NCBI GenBank assembly: GCA_903945375.1 | Contig: CAJAVP010000022.1 | Span: forward strand, 1-54,771 | From: an uncultured Methylococcaceae bacterium | GTDB lineage: Bacteria > Pseudomonadota > Gammaproteobacteria > Methylococcales > Methylomonadaceae | Length of the DNA stretch: 54,771 bases | Direction of reading: 5' to 3' | In this document: positions 9,121-18,207 of the stretch, one piece after another | Numbering within the stretch: the first letter of the stretch is position 1 | Layout of the letters: each line of letters begins with the position of its first letter | Notes under the pieces: generated by a model | Databases searched by the model: none | What the model saw: only the letters and a program-made list of their open reading frames with translations | What the model was told of the DNA's origin: nothing | Program-made: the position numbers and the translations under genes

Positions 9121-10731
9121 TTAATTTAATTCGGCTTTTACCAATACAGGTGCGGCTGCCAGCAATGTTTTGGTGTAATCCTGTTGAGGATTGTGTAGCA
9201 CCTGCCAAACGCTACCTTGCTCTATAATTTTACCTTGATACATGACCGCCACCTCATCCGCCATTTCTGCCACCACGCCCAAATTATGCGTAATAAATAA
9301 ATAGCTGATGCCTTGTTGCTGTTGCAGCGTTTTCAGCAAGTTGATCACTTGCGCCTGCACGGACACATCTAAGGCACTGGTTGGCTCATCACAAACAATC
9401 AATTTAGGTTCTACCGCCAAAGCACGAGCGATACAAATACGCTGCCGTTGTCCACCCGAAAACTCGTGTGGATAACGTAGCGCAGCCTCTTTTGGCAAAC
9501 CGACTTGTACTAATAAATCCTGAACTCGACGCAGGCGTTCTGTCGCCTTGATATGTGGCATTAAAGACTGAATTCCTTCGCCGATAATATCGCCAATTAG
9601 TAATCTAGGATTCATCGCCGAAAAAGGGTCTTGAAACACAATTTGCATCACCGCACGTTGCCGTCTCAAAACCTCGCCCTGTAAGTCATGGATACAAATG
9701 CCGTCAAGCACAACCTCACCACCACTGCTAGGGAGTAAATTCAACAGACTTTTACCCAAAGTCGTTTTTCCACAACCGGACTCACCGACTAATGCCAGCG
9801 TTTTCCCTTGCTGAATTTCAAAACTTACCCCATCAACCGCACGGACATAATCAACAACACGTTTAAAAATGCCTTTGCGTATGGGGTAATAGCAGCGGAA
9901 ATTGTTCACTTGCAGTAAAACCGGCTTGGCTTCACTCTGTGACTTTGAGCAACTGTCTAAGGTGGGCAAGGCATTGAGTAATTTACGGGTATAAGGATGC
10001 TTGGGCTGCTTAAAAAATTCTTGTGTCGTACCCATTTCAACAATTTTGCCTTGCTGCATAACGGCAACGCGATCTGCGACTGTTGAGACTAAAGCCAAGT
10101 CGTGGCTAATCAACCATAACGTCATCCCTGTTTGGCGTTGGATAGTTTTTAACAAGTGTAGGATTTGTGCTTGAATCGTTACATCCAATGCCGTAGTGGG
10201 CTCATCGGCAATTAGTAAGTCCGGCTGCCCTGCTAAAGCCATCGCAATCATCACCCGCTGCCGCTGTCCGCCTGACAGTTGGTGGACAAATGCGCCGATT
10301 CGCTGCTCAGGCTGCGGTAATTCAACTTGTCGCAATAATTCTAAAACCCGCTGCTTAGCCGCCTCGCCGGTAAGCGCAAAATGAATGGCTAAGACTTCAG
10401 CTATTTGATCGCCAATCGTCATGACGGGATTCAGCGAAGACATCGGGTCTTGAAAAATAAAACCGATGCGTCGCCCACGAATTTTGCATAATTCGGCTTC
10501 ACTGTACCGATGTAAGTCTTTCCCGTGAAGGCTGATTTCTGTTGCCGACCACTGGGCATTGTTGGGTAATAAACGAATAACGGATAAAGCGGTAATGGAT
10601 TTACCAGAGCCTGATTCACCCACTAAAGCGAAGGTTTCGCCAGCATGAAGGGTAAAACTGATGTCATCAACAACCGGCTGTTGATTAAACGTGACGCGAA
10701 GCTGTTCAACACAAAGCAAAGAGGTATTCAT
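9121..10731 (-). CDS. yejF: ABC transporter protein with two fused ATPase domains, peptide/nickel type (YejF-like)
   Basis: The 536-residue cytoplasmic protein carries two complete ABC ATPases. The first has Walker A GESGSGKS, signature LSGGQRQRV and Walker B LLIADEPTTALD. The second has GESGCGKTT, FSGGQRQRI and LIVCDEPTSALD. The PYTRKLLNALP-type tail of each half marks the oligopeptide/dipeptide family (DppD-DppF fusion, like YejF or GsiA). It would energise import of peptides or similar solutes, but no permease or binding-protein gene is within the window, so its partners are elsewhere. The ATG at 10731 is chosen over an upstream TTG at 10737. It lies downstream of murJ on the same strand with a 60-bp gap. 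Confidence 0.88.
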   Translation of the reverse strand: MNTSLLCVEQLRVTFNQQPVVDDISFTLHAGETFALVGESGSGKSITALSVIRLLPNNAQWSATEISLHGKDLHRYSEAELCKIRGRRIGFIFQDPMSSLNPVMTIGDQIAEVLAIHFALTGEAAKQRVLELLRQVELPQPEQRIGAFVHQLSGGQRQRVMIAMALAGQPDLLIADEPTTALDVTIQAQILHLLKTIQRQTGMTLWLISHDLALVSTVADRVAVMQQGKIVEMGTTQEFFKQPKHPYTRKLLNALPTLDSCSKSQSEAKPVLLQVNNFRCYYPIRKGIFKRVVDYVRAVDGVSFEIQQGKTLALVGESGCGKTTLGKSLLNLLPSSGGEVVLDGICIHDLQGEVLRRQRAVMQIVFQDPFSAMNPRLLIGDIIGEGIQSLMPHIKATERLRRVQDLLVQVGLPKEAALRYPHEFSGGQRQRICIARALAVEPKLIVCDEPTSALDVSVQAQVINLLKTLQQQQGISYLFITHNLGVVAEMADEVAVMYQGKIIEQGSVWQVLHNPQQDYTKTLLAAAPVLVKAELN

Positions 10732-10791
10732 AATCAAAATGAGGTTAATGGATTGTTGGGCTAATTTTAGTCTTTTCTCATTGATTGAGTT

Positions 10792-12348
10792 CTATAAACG
10801 TGGCGTATGTGTTTTACTCGGCGACAGTTGTAAATGTCGCCACCGTAATCCACTTATCGCCAAACCAAGACAATAAATCACAATGCTAATCGTAATCCAT
10901 TTTAGCAAATGCAAGGCTCGCATCGTCGCACTCCAGCTATTCCACCAATCAGGATTTACGAGCAAGTACACGGTGACTGCCATAACAAAACAGGCGAAAC
11001 TAATACGACTGATAAATAACCACCAGCCCCGACTCGGCCGAAAAAATTTCGTTTGACAGAGCTGATTCAGTAAGAGTAAGGCATTACATAACGCGCCTAA
11101 TGAAGTCGCCAAGGCTAGGCCAGCATGGGCAAATGGGATGGCTAGGACGTTTAAGCACAAGCTCAGCACCATCGCATAAATCGCATAGCGTACCGGTGTA
11201 GTTAAATCCTGTCGTGCGGTAAATCCTGGCACCAATATTTTAATCATAAAATAAGCAGGTAAACCAAGTGCGTACGCACTAAGGCTTTGTGCTGAAAAAT
11301 GCACATCTTGGACAGTAAATTCGTGATATTGGAATAACGTAGATAGCAAGGGCTTGGCAAGCAAAATCAGTCCGGTCGATGCCGGCAAACCGATCAATAG
11401 TACAAGACGCAGCCCCCAATCCAAGGAGGCGGAAAATTGCTGGGGATCGTTTAACGCATGGTGTTTAGCTAAAATAGGCAAGATCACGGTTGCCAATGCC
11501 AAACCTAATATTCCCAGTGGAAATTCAACTAAACGATCTGAATAATAAAGCCACGAGACACTACCAACCGCTAAAAAGCTTGCAAACAAACTGTCCAACA
11601 ATAAATTAATCTGCGTTACCGAAACGCTAAAGAGTGCCGGTAGTAATTGCTTGATTAAGCGCTTGACCGCGACATCCTGATAATCCAAACGTAAACACGG
11701 CATCAATCCCAGCTTCATTAACGCAGGCACTTGCATGAGTAACTGTATGATACCAGCGGCTAATACACTGCCCGCTAATACCAACAAGGGCTGTTGTGTC
11801 ATGGGGGCAAACCACACCGTCGCAATAATCATACTGATATTGAGCAACGCCGGTGTGAGCGCTGGCACAAAAAACTGGCCATGCGCGTTTAAAATACTTC
11901 CGGCATACGCGACTAATACAATAAACAGTAGGTACGGCAACATCAATCGGAGCAGCTGCACGGCTAGCGTGTGTTGCTCACCCTGCCAAGTAAAACCAGG
12001 CGCTAATAACCACATTAACATGGGGGCAATGATTATCATGATTGCTGTTAGTAAGACCAGCGCAAAACTTAAGCTCCCCGCCGTTTTATCGAGAAACTGT
12101 TTTAAGGCCTGCTTATCCGCTCGTTGCTGATATTCCGATATCGCAGGCACAAACGCATGAGAAAACGCTCCTTCGGCGAATAATCGACGCATAAAATTAG
12201 GTATTTTAAACGCGACAAAAAAGGCATCGGTGCTAGAATCCACACCAAAAAACCTTGCAATCAGCATATCACGCACAAATCCTAACAGCCTTGAAATCAA
12301 GGTCATACCACCTACCATCGCAGTAGATCGAAATAATTGCCTGCTCAA
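10792..12348 (-). CDS. murJ: lipid II flippase MurJ
   Basis: MurJ is the integral membrane flippase that moves lipid II across the cytoplasmic membrane for peptidoglycan assembly. The N-terminal motif STAMVGGMTLISRLLGFVRD and the following AEGAFSHAFVPAISEY are hallmarks of the family, and the rest is a run of about 14 hydrophobic helices. The start is placed at the TTG at 12348: AAGGAG (plus-strand 12354-12359) sits 5 bases upstream, and the resulting N-terminus MSRQLFRSTAMVG matches the usual family start. An ATG in frame at 12396 would add 16 residues not typical of MurJ. It is divergent from rpsT. Confidence 0.93.
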   Translation of the reverse strand: MSRQLFRSTAMVGGMTLISRLLGFVRDMLIARFFGVDSSTDAFFVAFKIPNFMRRLFAEGAFSHAFVPAISEYQQRADKQALKQFLDKTAGSLSFALVLLTAIMIIIAPMLMWLLAPGFTWQGEQHTLAVQLLRLMLPYLLFIVLVAYAGSILNAHGQFFVPALTPALLNISMIIATVWFAPMTQQPLLVLAGSVLAAGIIQLLMQVPALMKLGLMPCLRLDYQDVAVKRLIKQLLPALFSVSVTQINLLLDSLFASFLAVGSVSWLYYSDRLVEFPLGILGLALATVILPILAKHHALNDPQQFSASLDWGLRLVLLIGLPASTGLILLAKPLLSTLFQYHEFTVQDVHFSAQSLSAYALGLPAYFMIKILVPGFTARQDLTTPVRYAIYAMVLSLCLNVLAIPFAHAGLALATSLGALCNALLLLNQLCQTKFFRPSRGWWLFISRISFACFVMAVTVYLLVNPDWWNSWSATMRALHLLKWITISIVIYCLGLAISGLRWRHLQLSPSKTHTPRL

Positions 12349-12385
12349 AACGACTCCTTGACTTAATGTTAAGGCGATTTTAAAT

Positions 12386-12414
12386 TTGACAATCATAGCA
12401 TTTATAATGATAAT
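12386..12414 (+). promoter_or_regulatory. sigma-70 promoter for rpsT
   Basis: A consensus -35 box TTGACA at 12386-12391 is followed, after 17 bp, by GATAAT at 12409-12414, placing transcription start near 12421 and leaving a leader of about 30 bases before the rpsT ATG. The overlapping TATAAT at 12403-12408 is too close to the -35 box to be its partner. A strong promoter is expected for a ribosomal protein gene. Confidence 0.72.
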
Positions 12415-12452
12415 GCGCGGCTATTTAACTTAACCAGAAGAATCAAGACATT

Positions 12453-12722
12453 ATGGCTAATACAGCACAAGCGAAAAAACGTGCGAAACAAGCGGAAAAA
12501 AGCCGTATTCGCAATGCAGGACAACGCAGCAACCTACGCACCTTCATCAAAAAAGTCATTGCCGCTGTACGCGCGGGTGACAGCGAAAAAGCTCAAGCAG
12601 CTTTAAAAATCGCGGTGCCAATTATCGATTCAGCCGTCAACAAAGGCATTATTCATAAAAATAAAGCTTCTCGCAGCAAAAGTCGTTTAAACGCCAAAGT
12701 TAAAGCAATTGCGATTGCGTAA
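12453..12722 (+). CDS. rpsT: 30S ribosomal protein S20
   Basis: S20 binds 16S rRNA in the body of the 30S subunit. The 89-residue, lysine/arginine-rich protein begins MANTAQAKKRAKQAEK and contains RSNLRTFIKK and the conserved C-terminal KGIIHKNKASRSKSRLN, with normal family length. It is a single-gene unit between a strong promoter and a terminator-like hairpin, divergent from murJ and convergent with mnmA. In other bacteria S20 represses its own translation; no such element can be read here by eye. Confidence 0.97.
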   Translation: MANTAQAKKRAKQAEKSRIRNAGQRSNLRTFIKKVIAAVRAGDSEKAQAALKIAVPIIDSAVNKGIIHKNKASRSKSRLNAKVKAIAIA

Positions 12723-12776
12723 ATAGTTACGCCGCGTGTTGAGTGAGGCGGATACAAAACCATCCAAATTTTTGCT

Positions 12777-12804
12777 AACCCCCTGAGTATTTTGATCGGG
12801 GGTT
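12777..12804. terminator. hairpin terminator between rpsT and mnmA
   Basis: AACCCCC (12777-12783) pairs perfectly with GGGGGTT (12798-12804) around a 14-base loop. The bases after it on the plus strand are pyrimidine-rich (TGCTCTTTCC) and not a clean T tract. It lies between convergent rpsT and mnmA, so it may serve one or both. Confidence 0.5.
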
Positions 12805-12847
12805 TGCTCTTTCCATTTCGACTAGATAGCCTTACCCGTTTAATTCC

Positions 12848-13942
12848 CTAAGGCAAATTTGCTTTAGTCTCAATAATTCCACCGCCCAAGCAAATCTCAC
12901 CCTCGTAAAAAACGACCGATTGTCCGGGTGTGATAGCGCGTTGCGACTCAAAAAATCGAACCTGACAACGCCCCTCCCCTAACGGCAATAATTCACAAGC
13001 CTGATCGGCTTGACGATAGCGGGTTTTTGCCGCACAGCGTCGCGACTCAAGCAGCGGTTGATTGCTGCACCAGTCTAAGCTCCCTGCCTCTAAGCTGTTG
13101 TGCAACATCAAGGGATGATAATGACCTTGTCCTACAATCAAAATATTACGCTCTAGGTCTTTTTCCAACACATACCACGGCTCATCTGGAGCATCTTTAA
13201 CACCACCGATACCTAAACCTTGACGCTGCCCTAAGGTGTAATACATCAAACCATGATGCTTGCCAATTACGCGCCCTTCTGGGGTTATTATTTGACCAGG
13301 TTGAGTTGGCAGATAACGCTGTAAAAATTCTCTAAATTTACGCTCACCGATAAAACAAATGCCAGTGCTATCTTTTTTACGGTGATTGTCAAAACCTGCA
13401 TGCTGAGCCAAGCTGCGAATTTCTGGCTTATGTAAATGCCCGATAGGAAAGAGAGTCTTTGATAACGCTTGTTGCCCTAAGGTGTAAAGAAAATAACTTT
13501 GCTCTTTATTTGGGTCTAATCCTTTTAACAAAAAATACTGTCCGTTTTCTTCTGTAACACGCGCATAATGGCCGGTCGCAATGTAATCAGCACCTAAATC
13601 CTCAATCGCATAATTTAAAAACGCTTTAAATTTAACATGTTTATTACAGAGAATATCGGGGTTTGGTGTTCTACCCGCCGCAAATTCGGACAAAAAAACT
13701 TCAAATACTTCGTCCCAATATTCGGCAGCAAAGTTGACCGTTTTTAATTCAATACCCAACTGCTCACACACTTGCTGAGCATCAGCAAGATCTTGCATGG
13801 CGGTACAATATGCCGTACCGTCATCCTCCTCCCAATTTTTCATAAATAAACCAGTAACCTGATGTCCTTGCTCCAAAAGCAATAAGGCCGTTACTGAAGA
13901 ATCGACACCGCCAGACATGCCGACGATAATGTTTTTACGCAT
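12848..13942 (-). CDS. mnmA: tRNA-specific 2-thiouridylase MnmA
   Basis: MnmA makes 2-thiouridine at wobble position 34 of tRNA-Lys, -Glu and -Gln using ATP and sulfur passed along the Tus relay. The 364-residue protein starts [20 protein letters not shown], with the SGGVDSS PP-loop. It carries the first active-site cysteine in [14 protein letters not shown] and the second in [12 protein letters not shown]. The ATG at 13942 is chosen over an in-frame TTG at 13954. The start overlaps the end of nudJ by 8 bases (ATGCGTAA), so the two are coupled, as in other gammaproteobacteria. Confidence 0.96.
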   Translation of the reverse strand: MRKNIIVGMSGGVDSSVTALLLLEQGHQVTGLFMKNWEEDDGTAYCTAMQDLADAQQVCEQLGIELKTVNFAAEYWDEVFEVFLSEFAAGRTPNPDILCNKHVKFKAFLNYAIEDLGADYIATGHYARVTEENGQYFLLKGLDPNKEQSYFLYTLGQQALSKTLFPIGHLHKPEIRSLAQHAGFDNHRKKDSTGICFIGERKFREFLQRYLPTQPGQIITPEGRVIGKHHGLMYYTLGQRQGLGIGGVKDAPDEPWYVLEKDLERNILIVGQGHYHPLMLHNSLEAGSLDWCSNQPLLESRRCAAKTRYRQADQACELLPLGEGRCQVRFFESQRAITPGQSVVFYEGEICLGGGIIETKANLP

Positions 13943-14396
13943 AGTCAAGATCAAGAAAAGATTTAATGAGTGATAAAGGATGGCGCTGCCCTTCTAGGTA
14001 ATCGTTTATACCGATTAAAACCAAAGGACTCCGTAGACGTGACTGGTGCTGAACAATTTCATCACGCGATAACCAATGGGTCGCAACGATGCCCTCGTCC
14101 AAAACCTGTTCGGGATCGTGACTATGACAACTACCCGAAAAACACACTCTAAGAAAAGTCGAAGATGCCGTATTTTTCCGCCATAGCTGCACTGAAATAA
14201 GATGCTCGGGTTCAAATTGCCAAGCCGTCTCTTCGTACACTTCCCGACGTACCGCAGTGATGAGATCCTCGTTTTCTTCTAAATGCCCTGCTGGCTGATT
14301 AAATTGCAAGCCTTGCGGTGTCATCTCTTCCACCAGTAAAAAACGGGATTCGCGCTCGATAATCGCAGCAACCGTGACATGAGGTTTCCAAACCAT
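13935..14396 (-). CDS. nudJ: Nudix phosphatase NudJ
   Basis: This 153-residue Nudix hydrolase begins [13 protein letters not shown]. The Nudix box runs from GHLEENEDL through REVYEETAW, with the catalytic REx2EE intact and the usual box glycine replaced by Ala. The C-terminal [21 protein letters not shown] matches NudJ (YmfB), which hydrolyses nucleoside di- and triphosphates and thiamine pyrophosphate intermediates in E. coli. The ATG at 14396 is preferred to an upstream TTG at 14408. It is directly upstream of and overlapping mnmA. Confidence 0.88.
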   Translation of the reverse strand: MVWKPHVTVAAIIERESRFLLVEEMTPQGLQFNQPAGHLEENEDLITAVRREVYEETAWQFEPEHLISVQLWRKNTASSTFLRVCFSGSCHSHDPEQVLDEGIVATHWLSRDEIVQHQSRLRSPLVLIGINDYLEGQRHPLSLIKSFLDLDYA

Positions 14397-14480
14397 GATG
14401 AATTCCAAATAAATTAAAGCTTTATTTTACTCGATTTGCACTGATTTTGCTGACAAACCTGATTCTTGTGAATTACAAGC

Positions 14481-14509
14481 TTGAATTATGTACTCAATAG
14501 CATTATGTT
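14481..14509 (+). promoter_or_regulatory. possible promoter for clpS-clpA
   Basis: TTGAAT (14481-14486) and TATGTT (14504-14509) are separated by 17 bp and lie 36 bases upstream of the clpS ATG. The -35 is good and the -10 is mediocre. The position in the divergent gap between nudJ and clpS fits, but the match is by eye only. Confidence 0.35.
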
Positions 14510-14544
14510 AATGACCTTGGAAATCTTTATGTTATTGCTTACCT

Positions 14545-14868
14545 ATGTCCGATTTTAATCCACTTCATGACCACGATGACGATTTGGCTCTTCAAGAGGC
14601 CAAACCCGAGTTAAAAATGCCTCCGCTTTATAAAGTGATTCTGTTGAATGATGATTTTACCCCAATGGATTTTGTCATTGAGGTTTTAATGGCGTTTTTT
14701 GCGATGCCAGAGGATTTAGCGACACAGGTGATGTTGCAAATACATACACAAGGTCTAGGCGTTTGCGGAACGTTTAGTAAAGATGTAGCCGAAACTAAAG
14801 TAGTTATTGTCAATGAATTTTCACGCGAACATCAGCATCCTTTGCTTTGTTCGATGGAAGAAGTGTAG
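14545..14868 (+). CDS. clpS: ATP-dependent Clp protease adaptor ClpS
   Basis: ClpS is the adaptor that binds bulky N-terminal residues (N-degrons) and hands substrates to ClpAP. The 107-residue protein has an acidic, flexible N-terminus (HDHDDDLAL) followed by the conserved core [23 protein letters not shown], which forms the N-degron pocket, and the C-terminal [16 protein letters not shown]. No good ribosome binding site is visible before the ATG. clpA follows after 11 bp. Confidence 0.95.
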   Translation: MSDFNPLHDHDDDLALQEAKPELKMPPLYKVILLNDDFTPMDFVIEVLMAFFAMPEDLATQVMLQIHTQGLGVCGTFSKDVAETKVVIVNEFSREHQHPLLCSMEEV

Positions 14869-14879
14869 TAGGAGTCATT

Positions 14880-17147
14880 ATGCTAAGCAAAGAACTTGAA
14901 GTTACCCTCAACAATGCGTTTAAAGGCGCCCATGATAAACGTCATGAATTCATTACCGTTGAACATTTATTACTCGCACTGCTCGATAATGCTTCAGCCG
15001 AGTCCGTCATGCTGGCTTGCGGCTGCAATCTCAGCTTGCTACGTAATCAGTTAGCGCAATTCATCGATGATACGATCTCCTTAATCCCACAAGGCATCCA
15101 ACGCGAAACCCAACCGACGCTAGGATTTCAACGCGTGCTACAGCGAGCTGTCTTTCATGTCCAAGCATCAGATAAAAAGGAAGTCACTGGTGCAAATTTG
15201 TTTGTCGCTTTATTTAGCGAACAAGATTCTCATGCCGTTTATTTATTAAATAAACAAGATATTTCACGACTCGATGTCGTTAACTTTTTGGCACACGGCA
15301 TTTCCAAAGCCGAACATGAACATGAGCATAGTGTAGGTCATCGACGCGAACCCGGGCATCCTGATTCCGATACTGGCAATCCTTTAGAAAAATTTGCCAC
15401 CAATCTCAATGAACAGGCGCTACAAGGTCGAATTGATCCGTTAATTGGTCGTGAGTTGGAAGTTGAGCGCACCATCCAAACTCTGTGTCGACGCCGCAAG
15501 AATAACCCCTTATTGGTCGGTGAGGCTGGTGTAGGTAAAACCGCAATTGCAGAAGGTCTGGCAAAAAAGATTGTGGAAGAAAATGTTCCCGATATATTAA
15601 AGAACAGTGTCATTTATTCACTGGATATGGGCGCCTTAGTTGCGGGTACCAAATACCGAGGGGATTTTGAAAAACGTCTAAAGACATTAATCAATCAATT
15701 GAAAAAAGAACCTGAGGCTATTCTGTTTATCGATGAAATTCATACCCTGATTGGCGCCGGCTCGGCCTCCGGCGGAGTTATGGATGCCAGCAATCTACTC
15801 AAACCCGCGCTGGCTGCCGGTCAATTGCGCTGCATTGGCTCAACGACCTATCAAGAATACCGTGGCGTGTTTGAAAAAGATCATGCCTTAGCGCGGCGCT
15901 TTCAAAAGGTAGATGTGCTTGAACCTTCAGTTGAAGATACTATTTTAATTTTGAAGGGCTTGAAATCTCGATTTGAAGACCATCACGATGTCAAATATTC
16001 AGCGGATGCCTTACGCCTAGCCGCTGAATTGTCAGCGCGTTATATCACGGATCGGCACTTACCCGATAAGGCGATTGATGTCATTGATGAGGCAGGTGCC
16101 AAACAACGCATGACGGCTGAACATGAGCGAAAAACAATTATAGATTCGGCTGAAATTGAAGAAATAGTCTCAAAAATTGCTAAAGTACCCGCAAAATCAG
16201 TCTCCACAAATGACAAAGATAAATTAGCCAACCTAGAAAAAAATCTAAAAATGTTGGTGTTTGGTCAAGATGAGGCCATTAACGCCTTGGCTTCCGCCAT
16301 TAAATTATCCAGAGCGGGGCTACGCGACACCCAAAAAACGATTGGTTCTTTTCTATTTTCAGGCCCAACCGGTGTTGGTAAAACTGAAGTGACTCGCCAG
16401 TTGGCTAAAGTCTTAGGCGTTGAACTCATCCGCTTTGATATGTCTGAATATATGGAGCGACACACCGTATCCAGACTTATTGGCGCACCTCCGGGCTATG
16501 TGGGATTTGATCAAGGTGGCTTATTAACCGAGCAAATTACCAAAAATCCACATGCCGTATTGCTTTTAGATGAGTTAGAAAAAGCCCATCCTGATGTATT
16601 CAACCTTTTACTACAAGTCATGGATCACGGCACATTAACCGATAACAACGGACGCAAAGCGGATTTTCGCAACATCATCTTGGTTATGACAACTAACGCC
16701 GGCGCAGAAGAAGGCAGCCGCGCCTCCATTGGATTCACCCATCAAGACCATGCCACGGATAGCATGAAAGTGATTGAAAAAGGCTTCTCTCCAGAATTTC
16801 GTAACCGACTAGATGCAATTATTCAGTTTAAACCACTCGATATCTCTATTGTCGGACACGTTGTTGATAAGTTTATCTTTGAGCTTGAAGCACTGCTCGC
16901 AGACAAACAGGTTACCCTAAGCTTAGATAGTGAGGCTCGTTTATGGCTCGCCGAACATGGCTGCGACCTAAAAATGGGCGCGAGACCTATGGCGCGTCTA
17001 ATCCAAGAAAAAATCAAAAAACCACTCGCCAATGATTTATTATTCGGCAAACTTGCCCAAGGCGGGCATGTTACGATTCAAGTAGTAGATAAGGAGCTCA
17101 GCTTTGCTATTGAAAGTAAAGCCAAAGTGATTTCTGAAGGAGCTTAA
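14880..17147 (+). CDS. clpA: ATP-dependent Clp protease ATP-binding subunit ClpA
   Basis: ClpA is the AAA+ unfoldase that feeds proteins to the ClpP peptidase. The 755-residue protein has an N-terminal ClpS-binding repeat domain (residues 1-145), a histidine-rich linker (HEHEHSVGH), AAA-1 with GEAGVGKTAIAEG and FIDEIHTLIGAG, and AAA-2 with GPTGVGKTEV and LLLDELEKAHPDV. Length matches the family. The start at 14880 is chosen because TAGGAG precedes it and MLSKELEVTLN is the usual N-terminus; the frame is open further upstream into clpS. ClpP is not in the window. Confidence 0.96.
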   Translation: MLSKELEVTLNNAFKGAHDKRHEFITVEHLLLALLDNASAESVMLACGCNLSLLRNQLAQFIDDTISLIPQGIQRETQPTLGFQRVLQRAVFHVQASDKKEVTGANLFVALFSEQDSHAVYLLNKQDISRLDVVNFLAHGISKAEHEHEHSVGHRREPGHPDSDTGNPLEKFATNLNEQALQGRIDPLIGRELEVERTIQTLCRRRKNNPLLVGEAGVGKTAIAEGLAKKIVEENVPDILKNSVIYSLDMGALVAGTKYRGDFEKRLKTLINQLKKEPEAILFIDEIHTLIGAGSASGGVMDASNLLKPALAAGQLRCIGSTTYQEYRGVFEKDHALARRFQKVDVLEPSVEDTILILKGLKSRFEDHHDVKYSADALRLAAELSARYITDRHLPDKAIDVIDEAGAKQRMTAEHERKTIIDSAEIEEIVSKIAKVPAKSVSTNDKDKLANLEKNLKMLVFGQDEAINALASAIKLSRAGLRDTQKTIGSFLFSGPTGVGKTEVTRQLAKVLGVELIRFDMSEYMERHTVSRLIGAPPGYVGFDQGGLLTEQITKNPHAVLLLDELEKAHPDVFNLLLQVMDHGTLTDNNGRKADFRNIILVMTTNAGAEEGSRASIGFTHQDHATDSMKVIEKGFSPEFRNRLDAIIQFKPLDISIVGHVVDKFIFELEALLADKQVTLSLDSEARLWLAEHGCDLKMGARPMARLIQEKIKKPLANDLLFGKLAQGGHVTIQVVDKELSFAIESKAKVISEGA

Positions 17148-17166
17148 TCGTTTGTGAGGGCACGAA

Positions 17167-17198
17167 GCACTAATTGAGCATATTTGTTCAATTAGCGC
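17167..17198. terminator. inverted repeat at the clpA/infA convergence
   Basis: GCACTAATTGA (17167-17177) pairs with TCAATTAGCGC (17188-17198) with one mismatch and a 10-base loop. The right arm overlaps the infA stop codon. No T tract follows on either strand, so it may be a transcription stop or 3'-end stabiliser for the convergent clpA and infA messages and not a canonical terminator. Confidence 0.35.
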
Positions 17199-17410
17199 AT
17201 ACGGAATGAAATTCGACCTTTAGTCAAATCATAAGGGGTCATTTCTACTTTAACGCTGTCGCCAGTTAGTATACGGATATAGTGTTTACGCATTTTGCCA
17301 GAAATATGTGCCGTAACGATATGCCCATTTTCCAACTGTACACGAAACATGGTATTAGGTAAGGTATCAATAACTTTACCTTCCATCTCAATTTGATCTT
17401 CTTTTGCCAT
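17192..17410 (-). CDS. infA: translation initiation factor IF-1
   Basis: IF-1 binds the ribosomal A site during initiation. The 72-residue OB-fold protein begins [20 protein letters not shown] and contains [27 protein letters not shown] and the C-terminal TKGRISFR, all nearly invariant in proteobacteria. The usual final motif continues RxR, here RMR. It is convergent with clpA and downstream of bpt on the same strand, the classical clpA-infA-aat neighbourhood of gammaproteobacteria. Confidence 0.98.
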   Translation of the reverse strand: MAKEDQIEMEGKVIDTLPNTMFRVQLENGHIVTAHISGKMRKHYIRILTGDSVKVEMTPYDLTKGRISFRMR

Positions 17411-17505
17411 TTGTTCTTCCTTTAGTTTTAAAAAAAGTCATTCTATCACAAGCGCATGATTAACAACAGAAGTATGCGGCAAAAACCATTACTCTATACA
17501 GCCTA

Positions 17506-18207
17506 TTAAACACAAAGCCATTGCCACTCGTTATTCATCAAAATCTGCATGGGTTGATAGTTACGTTTATAGGCCATTTTTTTACAATCTTGTATCCAGT
17601 AACCTAAATATAAAAAATCTAACTGTTTGAGTCTCAGCTGCTCAATTTGCCATAACACCGCATACGTCCCCAATCCGTTAGACGAAAACTTTGGCTCAAA
17701 AAAGGTATAGACCGCTGACCATGCGCGATCAAAACAATCAATAACAGCAACACCAGCCAGCTCGCCCGCAATCGAAAACTCAACAAACTGGGTATCGCAC
17801 CACGCGCTACCTAAAAAACTCATGTATTCGGTTGAATCAATATCCGCCATTTCACCCTCCGCATGACGAAGTGCTTGATAGCGCAAATACATATCGTAAT
17901 GTGTTTGTTCAAAAATAGGCGGTTTAATACACGCTACGGTTTCAGCGTTTCTTAACCAACAACGCTTCTGGCTTCGACTGGGCTTAAATTGAGTAATCGG
18001 CACTCTCGACGACAAACAAGCCACACATTGACCACAAGTCGGCTTATAAACCATATCACCACTGCGTCGAAAGCCTTGGGTGAGTAGTTCAGCATATCGA
18101 CTTGTTGTTAGTGGATAACCGGGATGTACGAACGCAGAGCGAGCCAGCTTATTCTCTAGGTAGCTACAAGTATGCGCTTGAGAATAAACCAATGGGACGG
18201 TATTCAC
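17506..18207 (-). CDS. bpt: aspartyl/glutamyl-N-terminal leucyltransferase Bpt
   Basis: Bpt attaches leucine from Leu-tRNA to proteins starting with Asp or Glu, creating an N-degron for ClpS-ClpAP. The protein (233 residues from GTG) has the N-terminal CSYLE and CGQCVACLSSRVP cysteine motifs of the ATE/Bpt family, then the acetyltransferase-like part with AVYTFFEPKFSSNGLGTYAVL and YLGYWIQDCKKMAYK. The GTG at 18207 overlaps the aat stop (GTGA), which is preferred to a TTG at 18216. aat and bpt thus form a coupled pair on the strand facing clpSA. Confidence 0.92.
   Translation of the reverse strand: MNTVPLVYSQAHTCSYLENKLARSAFVHPGYPLTTSRYAELLTQGFRRSGDMVYKPTCGQCVACLSSRVPITQFKPSRSQKRCWLRNAETVACIKPPIFEQTHYDMYLRYQALRHAEGEMADIDSTEYMSFLGSAWCDTQFVEFSIAGELAGVAVIDCFDRAWSAVYTFFEPKFSSNGLGTYAVLWQIEQLRLKQLDFLYLGYWIQDCKKMAYKRNYQPMQILMNNEWQWLCV

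Noticed and set aside
11735-12130. 131-codon open frame on the plus strand
   Set aside because: It is entirely antisense to murJ, whose membrane-protein frame is unambiguous; low-complexity Asn/Ile/Ala content is a shadow of the real frame.
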